Origin: Calliphora vicina | Taxonomy: Eukaryota; Arthropoda; Insecta; Diptera; Calliphoridae | Direction: 5' to 3' | Length of the DNA: 64,000 nucleotides | Assembly: GCF_958450345.1 (NCBI RefSeq) | Contig: NC_088781.1 | Location: 22,349,857-22,413,856, forward strand | Shown: positions 1-11,112 of the stretch, in pieces | Layout of the letters: each line of letters begins with the position of its first letter | Position numbering within the stretch: position 1 is the first letter of the stretch | Notes under the pieces: model-generated | Told to the model about the DNA's origin: nothing | What the model saw: the letters and a program-made list of their open reading frames with translations, nothing else | The model's database searches: none | Program-made: the position numbers and the translations under genes

Positions 1-365
1 TGTGTAGAACAATATTTTCTATAGAAAATCTTGCGTAGAACAATATTTTCTATAGAAAATCTTGCGTAGAACAATATTTTCTATAAACAATCTTGTGTAT
101 AACAATATTTGCTGTAGAAAATCTTAAGTATAACTATATTTTCTGTTGAAAATCTTGAGTGTAACATTTTTCTATAGAAAATAAAATAATTTTCTATAGA
201 AAATCTTGTCTATAACTATATTTTTTGGACATGTTGTGTATAACAGAATTTTTTCTATAGAAAATCGTATGAAAAACAGCATTTTCTTTAAAAATCTTGT
301 CTATTATAACAGCATTTTCTATAGAAAATCTCGTATTCAACAGCACTTTCTATAGACAATTTTGT
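1..365. repeat. 31-bp minisatellite array, copy 1 (cut by window edge)
   Basis: About twelve degenerate tandem units of 31 bp, exact at the left edge (units start at 1, 32 and 63). Each unit carries the palindrome TTTTCTATAGAAAA followed by a linker like TCTTGTGTATAACAATA. Reverse-complemented, the unit matches the array at 11815-12480. The array probably continues beyond the window. Confidence 0.9.
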
Positions 366-594
366 GATAACAGATGACTGTTTACAACATAAAGCTACAG
401 TAATATTAAAATTTTAAGTACTCTGGTGATGAAGAAAGTAATTTTTTAATACTATTTTAATACGGAACAAAAATATAATTTTCCATCCCAGTATATAAGA
501 TTAAAATTAAATCTTAAAATAGGAGAACACATATGGAACCGTAACAGCAAATCCAATATAGAATCGTTTACATAATCTGTTGAAATTTCATAAA

Positions 595-690
595 ATTTTA
601 TAGAAATTGCAAACGGAATGACAAACTTAAATATACATATGTTATAGCCTTGCCACTTATGATGAAGGGTATTAAAAGAATTAAACACAA
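595..690 (-). mobile_element. Fragment of DINE-1-like family A, 5' end
   Basis: Contains GCAAACGGAATGACAAACTT and a decayed GATGAAGGGTATTA, which match the 5' end of family A read on the minus strand (complete copy at 48652-49251). The rest of 366-778 shows no gene or recognisable element. Confidence 0.6.
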
Positions 691-778
691 CAATCGAACA
701 AAAAGCTTTTTCTGAAATGTTTGTTATTTACTTTCATGTTTAAAAACGGCTAAAAAAATAGAATAACAATATGGGAGT

Positions 779-968
779 CAAGGCGAATTGTTTAGACAAG
801 TGAACTGTCAATTCACTTGTGATTGTTGTGGCGAAAAATACAACAAACCCAAAAGCAAAAACAACAACAGGCAACTTTGACAGTTCGACTATCTTTTAAC
901 AAAAACAAAGTACATGTTGTTTTTGTACATGTTGTAGTTCTGTCGTCACATTCTATAGATTCGCCTTG
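779..968. mobile_element. hAT-like MITE, CAAGGCGAAT family, copy 1
   Basis: A 190-bp element bounded by perfect 10-bp inverted repeats CAAGGCGAAT / ATTCGCCTTG. The flanks ATGGGAGT (left) and CTGGGAGT (right) agree at 7 of 8 positions, consistent with an old 8-bp hAT-type target duplication. The interior (ACAACAAAC, GGCAACTTTGACAG) is shared with the copy at 1461-1693. It has no coding capacity. Confidence 0.7.
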
Positions 969-1460
969 CTGGGAGTGGTTGTGTTGCTCAATTATTTGTT
1001 GACAATAGCAACAAACAACAACAAAAATAAAATAAGCGCAAAAGCAACGTGCTCAAACAACGTGGTTGTTGTTTTTGTACAATATGTGTTCTGTGCAGTG
1101 TTACCATATGTCAAGTTTTCCCTTTTTAGCAAGGTTTTTGAGACGCAAAAAGTTTTATTTTTAAAAAAATATTTTTTTTGGAATATTGATATCAATAAGT
1201 TGAACCGATGATTTCAAAATGATAGTCCCCAAATTCATTCACTAAATGGGGAGATTGATTTGAATATATTGAAAGTGTCTCCAGCACTAAATTCACATAA
1301 ATTATCTCAGTTTGATTACATATATGTACGAATTGGGTTTTGTAATTTTAGTATGTACTTAGAAATAAAAAGTTTTCTTCAAAAAACATATAGCAACACT
1401 GGTTCTGTGTACGCGTGAGAGAGTTGCTCTTTTGAGAACACATTATAAAAAGCTCTCTCT
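969..1460. other. Spacer between two related MITEs, no gene seen
   Basis: AT-rich sequence with chance ORFs only. Near its right end GAGAGAG, a TATAAAAAG and CTCTCTCT occur together (about 1418-1460), which resembles GAGA-factor sites around a TATA box, but no transcript could be inferred. Confidence 0.4.
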
Positions 1461-1693
1461 CAAGGCGAATTTATATACTAGGTGGTGTTGATAGCACAGC
1501 TGATTAATGCTGTTTGAGCTGTCAATTATCCTGTGATTGTTGCGGCGAATGCTACAACAAACGTAAAAGTAACACAAACAACAGGCAAACTTTGACAGCT
1601 TAAACCACATAAACAAAAACAAATTGCAAGTGGTTTTTGTAAATGTTGTACTTGTTGTAGAATCGACACCACCTGGTATATAAATTCGCATTG
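1461..1693. mobile_element. hAT-like MITE, CAAGGCGAAT family, copy 2
   Basis: A 233-bp element with long inverted ends of about 32 bp: CAAGGCGAATTTATATAC plus AGGTGGTGT on the left, and the reverse complement with a few mismatches on the right. The centre is homologous to copy 1. No clear 8-bp duplication is left in the flanks. Confidence 0.75.
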
Positions 1694-1800
1694 CTGAAGA
1701 TTGACAAAAAAACACATACATACATACATACAAATAAAGATTTGTTTGTTATTATACATATATTTGCATGACGTCATGGAAAACAATAACAAATTACATT

Positions 1801-2266
1801 GTGTTTTGGTTTTTTTGGTTATATCTCAGCCCAGGTCCAACTTACTATGGTTTTATATACGTCGATGCAAAGGTCTCTGAAATATCTATCATTAGATATC
1901 CATATTGTCTATATGAATGACTTAGTAATCCAGATATAGGTCAAAAATAGGTAAAAAATCGAGGTTGTCCTGGTTTTTTCCTTATATCTCAGCCATTTGT
2001 GGACCGATTTTCTCGATTTTAAATAGCAACCGAGCCGGAAGAATTCCGGAGATATTGATATATGAATCATGTATGTATGTTATTTGGGGGCTTCGGAAAG
2101 TTGATTTCAACACACAGACGGACAGACGGACATGGCTATATCGATTCCGCTATCTATAACGATCCAGAATATATATACTTTATGGGGTCGCAAATGAAAA
2201 ATGTGGAAATTACAAACGGAATGACAAACTTATATATACCCTTGCCACTCATGGTGAAGGGTATAA
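1801..2266 (-). mobile_element. DINE-1-like family A element, truncated at its 3' end
   Basis: Minus-oriented copy. It shows the family hallmarks CATTTGTGGACCGATTTT, GACGGACATGGCTATATCGA and CCAGAATATATATACTTTAT, then the 5' sub-terminal repeat (TATACCCTTCACC reversed) at its right end. The 3' hairpin ATTCGGC..GCCGAAT is missing. Class inferred from layout, see 48652-49251. Confidence 0.75.
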
Positions 2267-2586
2267 AAAGAAACGATAACATTTTTTTAACATTTTGTTA
2301 AGAACATAAAGTAAAATCACCCTCTAAATCTGTGAGGTAGATAAATTCAAATATACACTTTTTTCAGTTGCAAAATAAATAAATAAATAAAATACAATTT
2401 GACAAGCCACTTGAAAAATGTTAAATCGGTTCAAAATACCAAACAATGTAACGTACCAAAAGGTATTATACTCCAAATCCAATTTGCGAACAGACAGCAA
2501 TGAAAAATAATACAATAATAACAACAAAAATACTTAAGTTGCAACAAATTGTGGCAAAATACAATTCTAAGAGGGTTTCATAATAA

Positions 2587-3236
2587 AACAAGTATGAGAG
2601 CTTTTGTTGGCAGTGCCGAATCTTCTATGCCTTTCACCAAATTATCTTTTAAGATAAAGATTTTAAATAATTTTAGGTAAACAAAATTTAAAAAAAAAAT
2701 TTAAAAAATTTTTTTTTAATTAAAAAAAAAATTAATTTTTTAGTGAAACAAATTTTATGCAAAAAATTGTTTTCTTCAAATTTAGTGAAATAAATTTTAT
2801 GACAAAAAAATATTTTTGGGTAAAAAAAGTTCGGGTTAAAAAATATTTTTCCGGATTTTGACCCATTGTAGGTCCGACTTACTATAAAGTTATATACGTC
2901 GCTGAAAAGGTCTTTGAAATACCTATCATTAGACATCCATATTGTCTATACTAAAGAGTTAGTAATCCAGATATAGATCAAAAATAGTTCTAATCGAGGT
3001 TGTTTTGGTTTTTCCCTTATATCTCAGCCATTTGTGGACCGATTTTCTCGATTTTTAATAGTAACCGAACCGAGACTATAGCGGATATATTGATGTATGA
3101 ATCATGTACGTAAGATATTTGGGATCAACGAAAAGTTGATTTCAACATACAAGCAGAGAGACGAACCTGGCTATATCGACTCCACTATCTATAACGATCC
3201 AGAATATATACTATATGGGGTCGCAAAAATGTAGAA
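2587..3236 (-). mobile_element. DINE-1-like family A element, nearly complete
   Basis: Begins with AACAAGTATGAGAG and a decayed hairpin (GGCAGTGCCGAA), then the TTCACCAAATTAT sub-terminal motif, a poly-A/T-rich core, CATTTGTGGACCGATTTT and CCTGGCTATATCGACTCC. It stops before the 5' terminal TATACCCTTCACC. Non-coding. Confidence 0.75.
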
Positions 3237-4811
3237 GTCATTAACTTTTTCCCTTTTCAATACTTTGCAACATCTTTCAAATAATTATACTCATTAATCA
3301 TCATCTACAACCAGTTGCATACATCAAAGTAATTTATTTAAATGTTCTTAAGCTTTTAAAACAAAAATATTTATTTTATCATTAATTGTGTTAATTTCTT
3401 GGCATATTATTATTGTTATTGTTAAGCTACAACAATAACAACAAGAAACAGGGCATAATTTTCAAACAATTTTAAAATATTTTTGCTGTTGATTTTTCAT
3501 ACATAATTTGTTAAATACGATTTATATATTTTCTTTGGCCAGGTTTTTTTGTATATTTTTAAATATGCATGAATATACATAATTCTGGCTCGTTCATGAC
3601 TATGCATGACTGTAAAACGGAAAAAATAATATTTTGTTTTAATTTTATTGTGTTTTTTATTTTGTTAAAATCTCATATTAAACTACCAGCCCATGTGGAT
3701 TTCGTGGAAAATCTGGTCATATTTGTTGAATGTTTTATGACTCAATTAATTCAATACTGTATGCAAAATGCTGCTGCTCGCAGTTGCCAATGTACAGGGG
3801 GATTGAGGAAATAAAAGTTGGTTGAAACATGAAATTTTATGAAAAATTTTTAAAAGAAATTAGTTACAAAAAGTAAGATTTTCGAATATCTAAAAACTTT
3901 ACATGTTTGGAGGCATATTAAAAGTGTCAATATTTAGATATTTAAACATTTCTTAGATTTCATTAATAGATAAGGATATGGTCTATTAGATACTGGAATA
4001 AAATTGCAACCTATTTGTTGAAATCTATTTTTCGAAAATGTTTTGATTTTTTTCAATATTTTCTTAATCGAAATTTCTAAATATTTTATGATTTTTTTCA
4101 ATATAGTTATTAACTAGTTCCAAATAATTGTTTTAGCTACATATATTCGAAATTAAGTTCGAATTTTCGAAAATTTTTAAAATAGTTCAAATTAAAAACA
4201 GAATAATTTTTTTTTCTGGAAATTGCTTCCTTACTCACAATTTTAATATATTTTTGTTTATTTCCATCTACAAAACCAGCACCTTCTATTTTTCATCCCA
4301 CTGTTCTGCATACATCTGCTTATGACTGTACCATGCGACAATTTTCGCTTTTAATTGTTTGCAATTTATATGTATGAATGAATGGCCAACAACAACAAAA
4401 AATCATATAAATTTTATATCACAACAATAATAACAAATAAATAAAATTAAAAGAATTTTTAGGCCAACAAATTGTTTCCTTTATTCCAGTTTTTTTTTCT
4501 TTTTTTTTGCTGCTTTAAGTGAATGTGCAACATTCACTTTGTCAACGCAATGAAAGTTCCAAAATATTCGTGCAATCAATGCAATGCAATATAATAAATA
4601 TCGGTCATGTGTTGAACATATTAACTCAAGTTCAATTTATATTTTTAATAGTTGGTAATTTAAATAATTTCTTTTTATTGCCAACATGCTGTGCTGGCTG
4701 TTGTTTATTGAAAATTGTTAACAATTAGCATAAAGGTAGCCAATCAGAGGTAGGAGGAATAAAACAAAATTATAAAATAGTTTTATTTAAATGAGTTTGC
4801 AAAGAACATAT
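3237..4811. other. Gene-free AT-rich stretch
   Basis: Contains short CAACAATAACAAC-type tracts and chance ORFs below 85 codons without recognisable motifs or codon bias. No repeats matching other parts of the window and no splice-site-flanked coding stretch were noticed. Confidence 0.5.
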
Positions 4812-5378
4812 TAAGGGTCCTCATGTAAACGCTTAAAAGCCTCGCAAACTGTGCATTTTTACACTCTCGCAAATGAAATGTCAAAAAATGTATGGAAATT
4901 CGTTTGCACAACTCCGATAAGTTTGCGCGACAATTTAGACTCGCAAACTTGAATTTATTGTGCATTTGATGAATCAGCTGCTTTTGTTTACTTTTATTTA
5001 TAAGAAATAAAAATCAAATAAAATATAAAAATTTTGTGCATGTGAAAATTGTGTAACTTTGGAACAGAATGATTGTATTAAATGGCATTATGTATGAAAA
5101 CATTAACCAACAGCTAGAACATAAACAAAGTCCTCCAAACTATGTATACCACCGTTTGTTCCAAAGATTTAACTTTCATTCAACATTTTAAAATTAAAAT
5201 TTATACAATTTAAAAAAAATTATTAAAGCTTTTGTTGAATTTATGTATTTTTATTTGACAAATATAAATTTTCTATATAAACTTGCACAAAATTGAAAAG
5301 GTGGGTTCATGAAACATGTCGCGCAAATTTGCCCATTTGCACAAATGGGAAACTTAAGCGTTTAAATGAGTACCCTTA
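4812..5378. mobile_element. MITE with TAAGGGT..CTCATGTAAACGCTTAA ends
   Basis: A 567-bp segment bounded by inverted repeats of about 25 bp: TAAGGGTCCTCATGTAAACG on the left and, reverse-complemented, TAAGGGTACTCATTTAAACG on the right. GCAAACTTGC-type sub-repeats (CTCGCAAACT, TTGCACAA) occur inside both ends. No coding capacity. If the ends are read as AGGGT.., a TA dinucleotide lies on each side. Confidence 0.65.
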
Positions 5379-5601
5379 TTGTATGTATTCTTACAATAAT
5401 TTCAATAATAAATTGGAAAATCTATAAAATGCCGAAAACTATGACAAACCAAGAAAAGTTTGTCAGTTTACAGAATATTTTTTTTACGAAGCAAAATAGA
5501 CCTAAGGATCATAGAAAATCGATAAATTAAAAACAACCGCAGTGTATTCTTTACTCAATTTATAATTTCAAACAAATACAAATTTGGTAATTTATGTTTG
5601 T

Positions 5602-6702
5602 TATACCCTACACCACCATAGTGGGGAGGGTATTATGCGTTGTGCAGATGTTTATAACGCCCAAAAATATTAGTCGCAATTTTGAAGATATTTCGATGAA
5701 ATTTGGTACATATTATTTTTTTGGCTCAAGGACCAAGCCTATTGAAACTGACTGAAATCGGTACATTATTTCACCTAGCCCACATACAAATGTCCTCCCG
5801 AAATTGGACTTTATCGGTCATATATGTTTAATTTATATACAGTGGTGGCCACCAATTTAAGACAAATACTTGAATTTTTTTCATCAACTGAATTTTAAGT
5901 GCGATAGAGCCAAAATAAAAGGACCTCTAAGGGTATGAAATTTATTATTAATGTTTCTAGTTTCTGAAAAATGTTTGGAAAAATCGGTAAAACATATATG
6001 GACAAAGATATGTGCAAATACGTTGACCCACCTCAGCGAACATCCGCTGTTAATAACATGATATGACCGAAACTAATGGAACTAAAAATACGAAATTTGG
6101 TCCGAATATTTTATAATAATAAAATTATAATGATATGTTTGTTTATTTAAAAAAAAAAATTTTTGGTCAAGCTGTAGAAAAATTTTATGTGTTTGTAGTG
6201 AATATGTATGAATTGACACAGTCGAATAAAACACACTTGTATGTTAAAACAGTCCTCATGAATACATATTTGTGGAAATATTTGAAAAAATAATTGACAA
6301 TTACATGGAATTTAGCAAACAATTTTTGTCTTAAATTCCTGGCCACCACTGTATGTATCTCCACAAATTCCGCTCCAAATAAGATTTATATACACAAAAT
6401 TCAAGTCACCAAATTTTGTTACGATCGGTCCATAATTAGTCATAGCCCCCATATAGACCCGCTTCCGAAAATCACTATAACGTGCATAAATCGCTTAAAA
6501 ATGTTGGTATAAACACAAAATTCAACATAGTTAACTTTAATATAGACATAAATCACTCGACCTAATTTCATGGTGACCGGTCCATAATTGGTCATAGCTC
6601 CCATATAAGGCCCACTTTTAAAAGAAAAATGTTTTTGCTCATTTACTTGGTGTAGGGTATTATATGGTTGTGCTTGACCGACCATACTTTCTTACTTGTT
6701 TT
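5602..6702 (+). mobile_element. DINE-1-like family B element, interrupted by a Tc1-like MITE
   Basis: Starts TATACCCTACACCACCATAG and ends with GTGTAGGGTATTATA, a decayed hairpin (TTGTGCTTGACCGACC) and CTTTCTTACTTGTT. The first and penultimate motifs are sub-terminal inverted repeats. Removing 5840-6351 plus one TA joins the two halves as in the copy at 31517-32222. Confidence 0.8.
5840..6351. mobile_element. Non-autonomous Tc1-like element nested in family B
   Basis: A 512-bp element with inverted ends CAGTGGTGGCCACCAATTTA (right end reversed: CAGTGGTGGCCAGGAATTTA), both continuing into AGACAAA, and TA on both sides (5838-5839, 6352-6353). CAGTG-TGGCCA is a classic Tc1-family terminus and TA is the Tc1/mariner target. 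No transposase is encoded. Confidence 0.85.
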
Positions 6703-6767
6703 TTGCTTCGAAAATGTGGAATTTTGTGCTAAGTTTTGGGAAGTTATCCCATACATCTTTAATTTGA
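6703..6767 (+). pseudogene. Mariner 5' fragment (transposase start region)
   Basis: TTTTGCTTCGAAAATGTGGA followed by ATTTTGTGCTAA matches the region around the start codon of the mariner remnant at 59875 (TTCGAAAATGTCAAATTTTG). Homology is lost after about 35 bp. It directly abuts the 3' end of the family B element. Confidence 0.5.
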
Positions 6768-7135
6768 AAAACAAGTATGAGAGCTAAACTCGGCCATGCC
6801 GGATCTTATGTACCCTTAACCAAATTATACATTAAAATAAAAAAATTAAATATTTTTATGTATACAAAATTAAAAAAAAATATATTTTAATAAAAAAAAA
6901 ATTATTTATTTATGAAAAAAATGTTTGTCAAAAAAAAATTTGGTTTAAAACTATTTTTCCCGATTTTGACCCATTGTCCTTATGTACGCCGTTATAAAGA
7001 TCTATATTAGTGACTTAGTAACTCAGAAATAGTTAAAAATCTAATTTGTCCTGGTTTTTTCCTTATATCTAAGCCATTTGTGGGCCGATTGTCCCGATTT
7101 TAAATAGCAACCGACCGGGAAAATATTGATGTATG
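6768..7135 (-). mobile_element. DINE-1-like family A element, 5' truncated
   Basis: Opens with AAACAAGTATGAGAGC and the decayed hairpin ACTCGGCCATGCCGGAT, followed by ACCCTTAACCAAATTATAC and the CCATTTGTGGGCCGATTGTC core. Homology stops near 7135 before the 5' half. A detached piece of the 5' end (CTCTTGCCACTCATGGTGAT) is at 7493-7512, next to a mariner remnant. Confidence 0.7.
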
Positions 7136-7518
7136 AATGAAAAAATTAAATATTTTTCAAACAAAAAACCTATCGTCACTTGATATGCCAAGGGGCGTAA
7201 TAACCTAAAAATTCAAAATTGAGTTTTTAATGGATATTGGTGCAGCGCATCAAGGCTCACGTCTTCACAAATTTTTAGCTTTCAATTTTTAAAAACAACG
7301 ACTTAATTGAAGAAAGAAAATCATATTTGTAGATGAAGATATGGCTTGAGTTTATGTTTCCTTTTTACTGGAGAATGCTATTGAAATAAATTGTAATACA
7401 ACTGTAATTCAATTGCTTGAATATAATTCAAGGCTTGAATTACACTTGCTTTCAGTCACTTGTATTCCAGTCAAAGTTCTTATATATATATATACTCTTG
7501 CCACTCATGGTGATGTGT

Positions 7519-8335
7519 ATAAAATGCCCCTGAAGCTCACCGATTGCTCACCAAAACTTAAGGTGAATGTGTCCCATCGGTTTCAACGTACGAGACATGG
7601 TTTGTGCGGTTCAGAAGTGCTGATTTTCACACGGAAGACAAAGATCAACCAGAACTTGCAAAACCAAACGAATTGAAACCGAGAGACCTCGAAAGACGAT
7701 TTTGCATGTCCGAAATGCAGCTTGAGCTCAATCATTTTTGCACCGAATAATTAATTGCGATGAAAAATGGATATATTACAATAATCCGAAGCGAACCGAA
7801 TCGAACCGAATCGACACCAAAGCCAAATATCCATGGCGCTAAGGATCGTATCTATTATGAGCTGTTGAAATCTGACCAGAAAATCACAGAGAACCTGTAC
7901 CGAACTCAACTTATTCGTAAGAAGAGATCAGAATCTGCGGCCAGACATGAAACCGTAATATTTCATCATAACAACGCTCGGCCACATGTTGCAATACTTG
8001 TTAAAAGTATTTAGAATAAAGTGGTTGGGAAGTTTTGCAACGCCCACTTTATAGTCCAGACCGTGGTTCGTCCGACTACTATTTATTTCGACCAATGCAG
8101 AACGCTCTCTCTGGGATACGCTTCACTTTGGAACAGAGTATCCTATATAATCTAGATTCGTTCTTGGACTCAAAAGATGAGCAGTTCTTTTGGCACGGAA
8201 TTCATATGTTGCCAGAAAGATGGGAACATTTCATAGTTGAAAATAGTCAATCCTATGAATTAATTTATATTGTACAAATGTTTCAAAAAAAAGCTTAAAA
8301 TTTGAAAAAATCCCGCATTTTTAAGTTATACACCT
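7519..8335 (+). pseudogene. Mariner transposase pseudogene M1
   Basis: Remnant of a DD34D mariner transposase (cut-and-paste, TA target) spread over at least three frames. Readable pieces, in order, are the N-terminal HTH region (LTDCSPKLKVNV), a central RHETVIFHH.NARPHVA stretch holding the second catalytic Asp position, now Asn (HHNNARPH), and YSPDRGSSDYYLF with the third catalytic Asp. The 3' inverted repeat (CCCGCATTTTTAAGTTATAC) is kept at about 8311-8330. The 5' end is missing and joins a family A fragment. Frameshifts, stops and the lost Asp make it inactive. Its closest relatives in this window are M2 and M6. Confidence 0.8.
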
Positions 8336-8339
8336 AATA

Positions 8340-9130
8340 TCACCGCATTTCATGCCTTAACAGTGAAAAATTACAGATATATTCGCGTTTAATATATTTT
8401 GCAGATATGAAGTTTATATAGGATCTACGTACATAGATAGCTATGGCCTATTATGGAGCCTATTGTAGTTGAATTTCACATCAATAACGATTTTATGGCT
8501 GTTACTATGGTCAAATATGGGCCGATATTAACGAAATCCATAAGATAAAATATAACTGATATGCGTACAATTTATAGGACCAATGACCAATTATGAGCCC
8601 ATCCTCATAGAACTCTGTACAACGATTTTCATGTATATGGTAATTATTTATGTGAAATTTTTACCTATAACCGCATTTTTAAGAGATTTATGAGTATTTA
8701 AGCGATTTTCGGAAGAGGACTTTATATGGATGGGGTCTATGGTTAAATATGGGTCGATCCAAAAATTATATTGTATTGCAGTTCCTTTTTGCTCGGAACT
8801 CATTTTTGTTGAATTTTCTTTGGATACGCCTATTCTATAGGCCATATGACTATATCCGGAAAGATATTTATATGGATGCTAGGAGAAATCATCAATCATA
8901 CCAAACTGCTTAGAAAAATTATAAACATTATGGTGTAAATTTTATAAATGTCTCTTATGTATTTTTGACATGAGAGTGTTTTATACAGACAGACGGACAT
9001 AGCACAATCGACTTAGAATTTCATAAGGCTCAATAATATATATACTTTTTTGGGTCTTAAATAAATACGTCTCAATGTTACACATGGAATGGCAAGCTTA
9101 CTTTCACCACTTTTCTTGGTGAATGTAAAA
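8340..9130 (-). mobile_element. DINE-1-like family H element (degenerate)
   Basis: Shares the family layout but not the exact sequence of A or B: repeated blocks such as CCAATTATGAGCCCATCCTC and ATTTTCGGAAGAGGAC, then CAGACAGACGGACATAGCAC, AATATATATACTTTTTTGGG, and an end reading TTCACCACTTTTCTTGGTGA, a short palindrome where A and B have their 5' sub-terminal repeat. The minus orientation is inferred from that order. Confidence 0.6.
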
Positions 9131-9378
9131 CTTAATGGCTTTCATTTCTATAAAAGTCAATGAAATCTAAGAAGGAAGAAATCTATACATTATAAGTCCA
9201 AAGAATAAAGACTTTTATACGACATACATATTTAATGAGAAAATATATTCATCAATTTAAATAAATATTTGTTTATTTTCTTAATTGAATATGACAAAAA
9301 TATGTTTAAGAAATTCCCTTATTTGAAATTGTTTCGCCACTTTAAAATAACGTTAACATTAGTGCATCCATAAACATA

Positions 9379-9404
9379 TCAAACAACACTATACGATCCA
9401 TTTC
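9379..9404 (-). CDS. Candidate second exon of the secreted-peptide gene
   Basis: Minus-strand acceptor TTAAATCAACAG precedes GAAATGGATCG. Joined in phase to the exon at 9788-9851 it adds GNGSYSVV and a TGA stop, giving a precursor of only 29 residues. An AATAAA on the minus strand (9272-9277) follows about 100 nt downstream. The joint is consistent in phase, but such a tiny product makes it speculative; the true second exon may lie elsewhere. Confidence 0.18.
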
Positions 9405-9787
9405 CTGTTGATTTAACCCAAAAACAAAAAATAATGACTTGAGTGAGCAACATGAAACTGCAAATGAATTCCCCAAAAAGAAATTTATCAACTTAATACG
9501 AATATGTTTATTTACTTTCAACAACACTGCATAACGTTAATTAATCTTAACCCATTTTTAACAAAAAAGAACTGATTTCTTTCAACAAAAAAAAAATAAT
9601 AATAAAAAGAACAAGGCTAAAGAAATAATTCACAGGGAAAATATAAATAAATCCAACTCATAAATCAAGAAAATTCAAAATAAAAGAAAACAAGTGAACA
9701 AGTGTTGTGGAACTTATTTTACTTACTTATATGTAGACATTTGTATGTAGGTAAGTACAAAAATATATAATATTTTGACCCACTTAC

Positions 9788-9851
9788 CTGGTAATGACAA
9801 AACACCATTCAAAGCCAAGGTGGCGAACAATACTGCCATAAATAATTTCAT
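9788..9851 (-). CDS. First coding exon with signal peptide, protein unknown
   Basis: On the minus strand an ATG in good fly context (CATAAAAATGA, A at -3) opens 21 codons that read as a textbook signal peptide: MKLF, then the hydrophobic core MAVLFATLAL, then NGVLSLP with a likely cleavage after VLS. It ends after one base of the next codon at a strong donor, CAG|GTAAGTG. No homologue is recognised. A secreted or membrane protein is inferred. Downstream exons could be the candidate at 9379-9404 or lie beyond the repeats to the left. The promoter is not resolved. Confidence 0.5.
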
Positions 9852-10749
9852 TTTTATGCTGTTGATTTTTATTTTTTGGTTTTTGTAAATTTAACGAATT
9901 CACTCACAATTTTTAAATAATTTATTTATTTTTTGTTTGTTTGTTATTTATTAAATCAGCAAATTAAAAATTCACTAGTTTGTTTGGTTTTTGTTTTAAA
10001 TATTTGTGTTATTGAATAATAATTCTAGAAATACAATTGGAAATTGGTTTTTATTAATTTTTAGAAAAAAAAACTTAGATTTTTAAATTTTTTATTTTTT
10101 CAATATTTTTAAGTTTTGTTTAACTCGTTTAGGTTTTTTTTGTGGTGGTCTTTGCGCGTCTACAGTCTACAAAGGTTTGATTGTGATTATAAAAGTGGTC
10201 GCCGGTCACTTTAGAATACAATTAAGCTCGACAGGTTCTGTTGTTTATATTTTGTTAATTTGTTTTTGTTTTTTTTTTGTGCTCTTTGTTGTAGTTCCAA
10301 CTCAATAAATATGAGAAGTCAAAGCGTACAAGTAGTTTAGGTACTACGTTCGTTCGTTAGTTCTCACTATCAGTAGCTTGAAATCAAATGAGAAATACAA
10401 ATTCGTTGGGATTCCATATAAATGTTTATGTAGCTATGTCTGTCTATCTATCTAGAGTGGGCTTTTTGTTGTATTTCTACTAGTGAAAATGAGTTGTTGT
10501 TTATTATTGCGTTTGAGAGATGATTTTGTAAAGGAATGTATTCAATTAAAAGGGAAATCAAGTTAAATTCATTGATATTTCTTCTAAAAAAAACAATAAA
10601 ATTTTTAAATATCAACTAAATTTAAATTTTTTTTTATTTTTTTTCGAAATAGTTTTTTAATTGATTTAAAAAAAAAGTTTTTTCAAATTCTTTTTTAAAA
10701 ATTTATTTAAAAAATTTTTATGGAGAAAAAAAATTCGTGTTAAAAATAT
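9852..10749. other. Upstream region of the signal-peptide exon, no further gene seen
   Basis: Poly-T rich DNA on the plus strand that could hold the 5' UTR and promoter of the minus-strand exon at 9788-9851. A TATAAACA (minus strand, about 10240-10247) and a plus-strand TATAAAAG (about 10187-10194) are visible, but neither has a convincing initiator at the right distance. No coding exon was found. Confidence 0.35.
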
Positions 10750-11112
10750 ATTTCCTGATTGTGCAGTGGGCCACAACTTACATAGCCTTATATACATCGT
10801 TAAGGCTACATATAGCCTTATATACATCGTTGCAATGGACTTTGAAATATTTATCATTGGCTACCCATATTGTCTATATTTAATGACTTAGTAATCCAGA
10901 TATAGATCAAAAATATGCCAAAAATCGAGGTTATTCCGGGTTTTTCCTTATATCTCAGCCATTTGTGGGCCGATTTTAAATAGCAACCGAGGCGGAAGAA
11001 TTCCCGACATATTGATGTTGAATCATGTATGTGTGTTATTTGGGGGCTACGGAAAGTTGATTTCGACGTACAGACGGACATGTCTATATTGACTTTGCTG
11101 TTACGATCCAGA
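10750..11112 (-). mobile_element. DINE-1-like family A fragment with internal duplication
   Basis: Internal part of family A: CCATTTGTGGGCCGATTTTA, GCAACCGAGGCGGAAGAATT, CAGACGGACATGTCTATATT. A short stretch, CATAGCCTTATATACATCGTT, occurs twice in tandem (about 10780-10832). Both ends of the element are missing. Confidence 0.65.

Noticed and set aside
1418..1460. Promoter with GAGA sites and TATAAAAAG
   Set aside because: No transcript or coding exon follows, only a MITE; the motif combination alone is not enough in AT-rich DNA.
9342..9527. 61-codon minus-strand ORF as the second exon of the signal-peptide gene
   Set aside because: Its in-phase acceptor (TTTGCAG at about 9458) would add a Phe/Leu/Met-rich tail with no secreted-protein character; kept only the shorter candidate, at low confidence.
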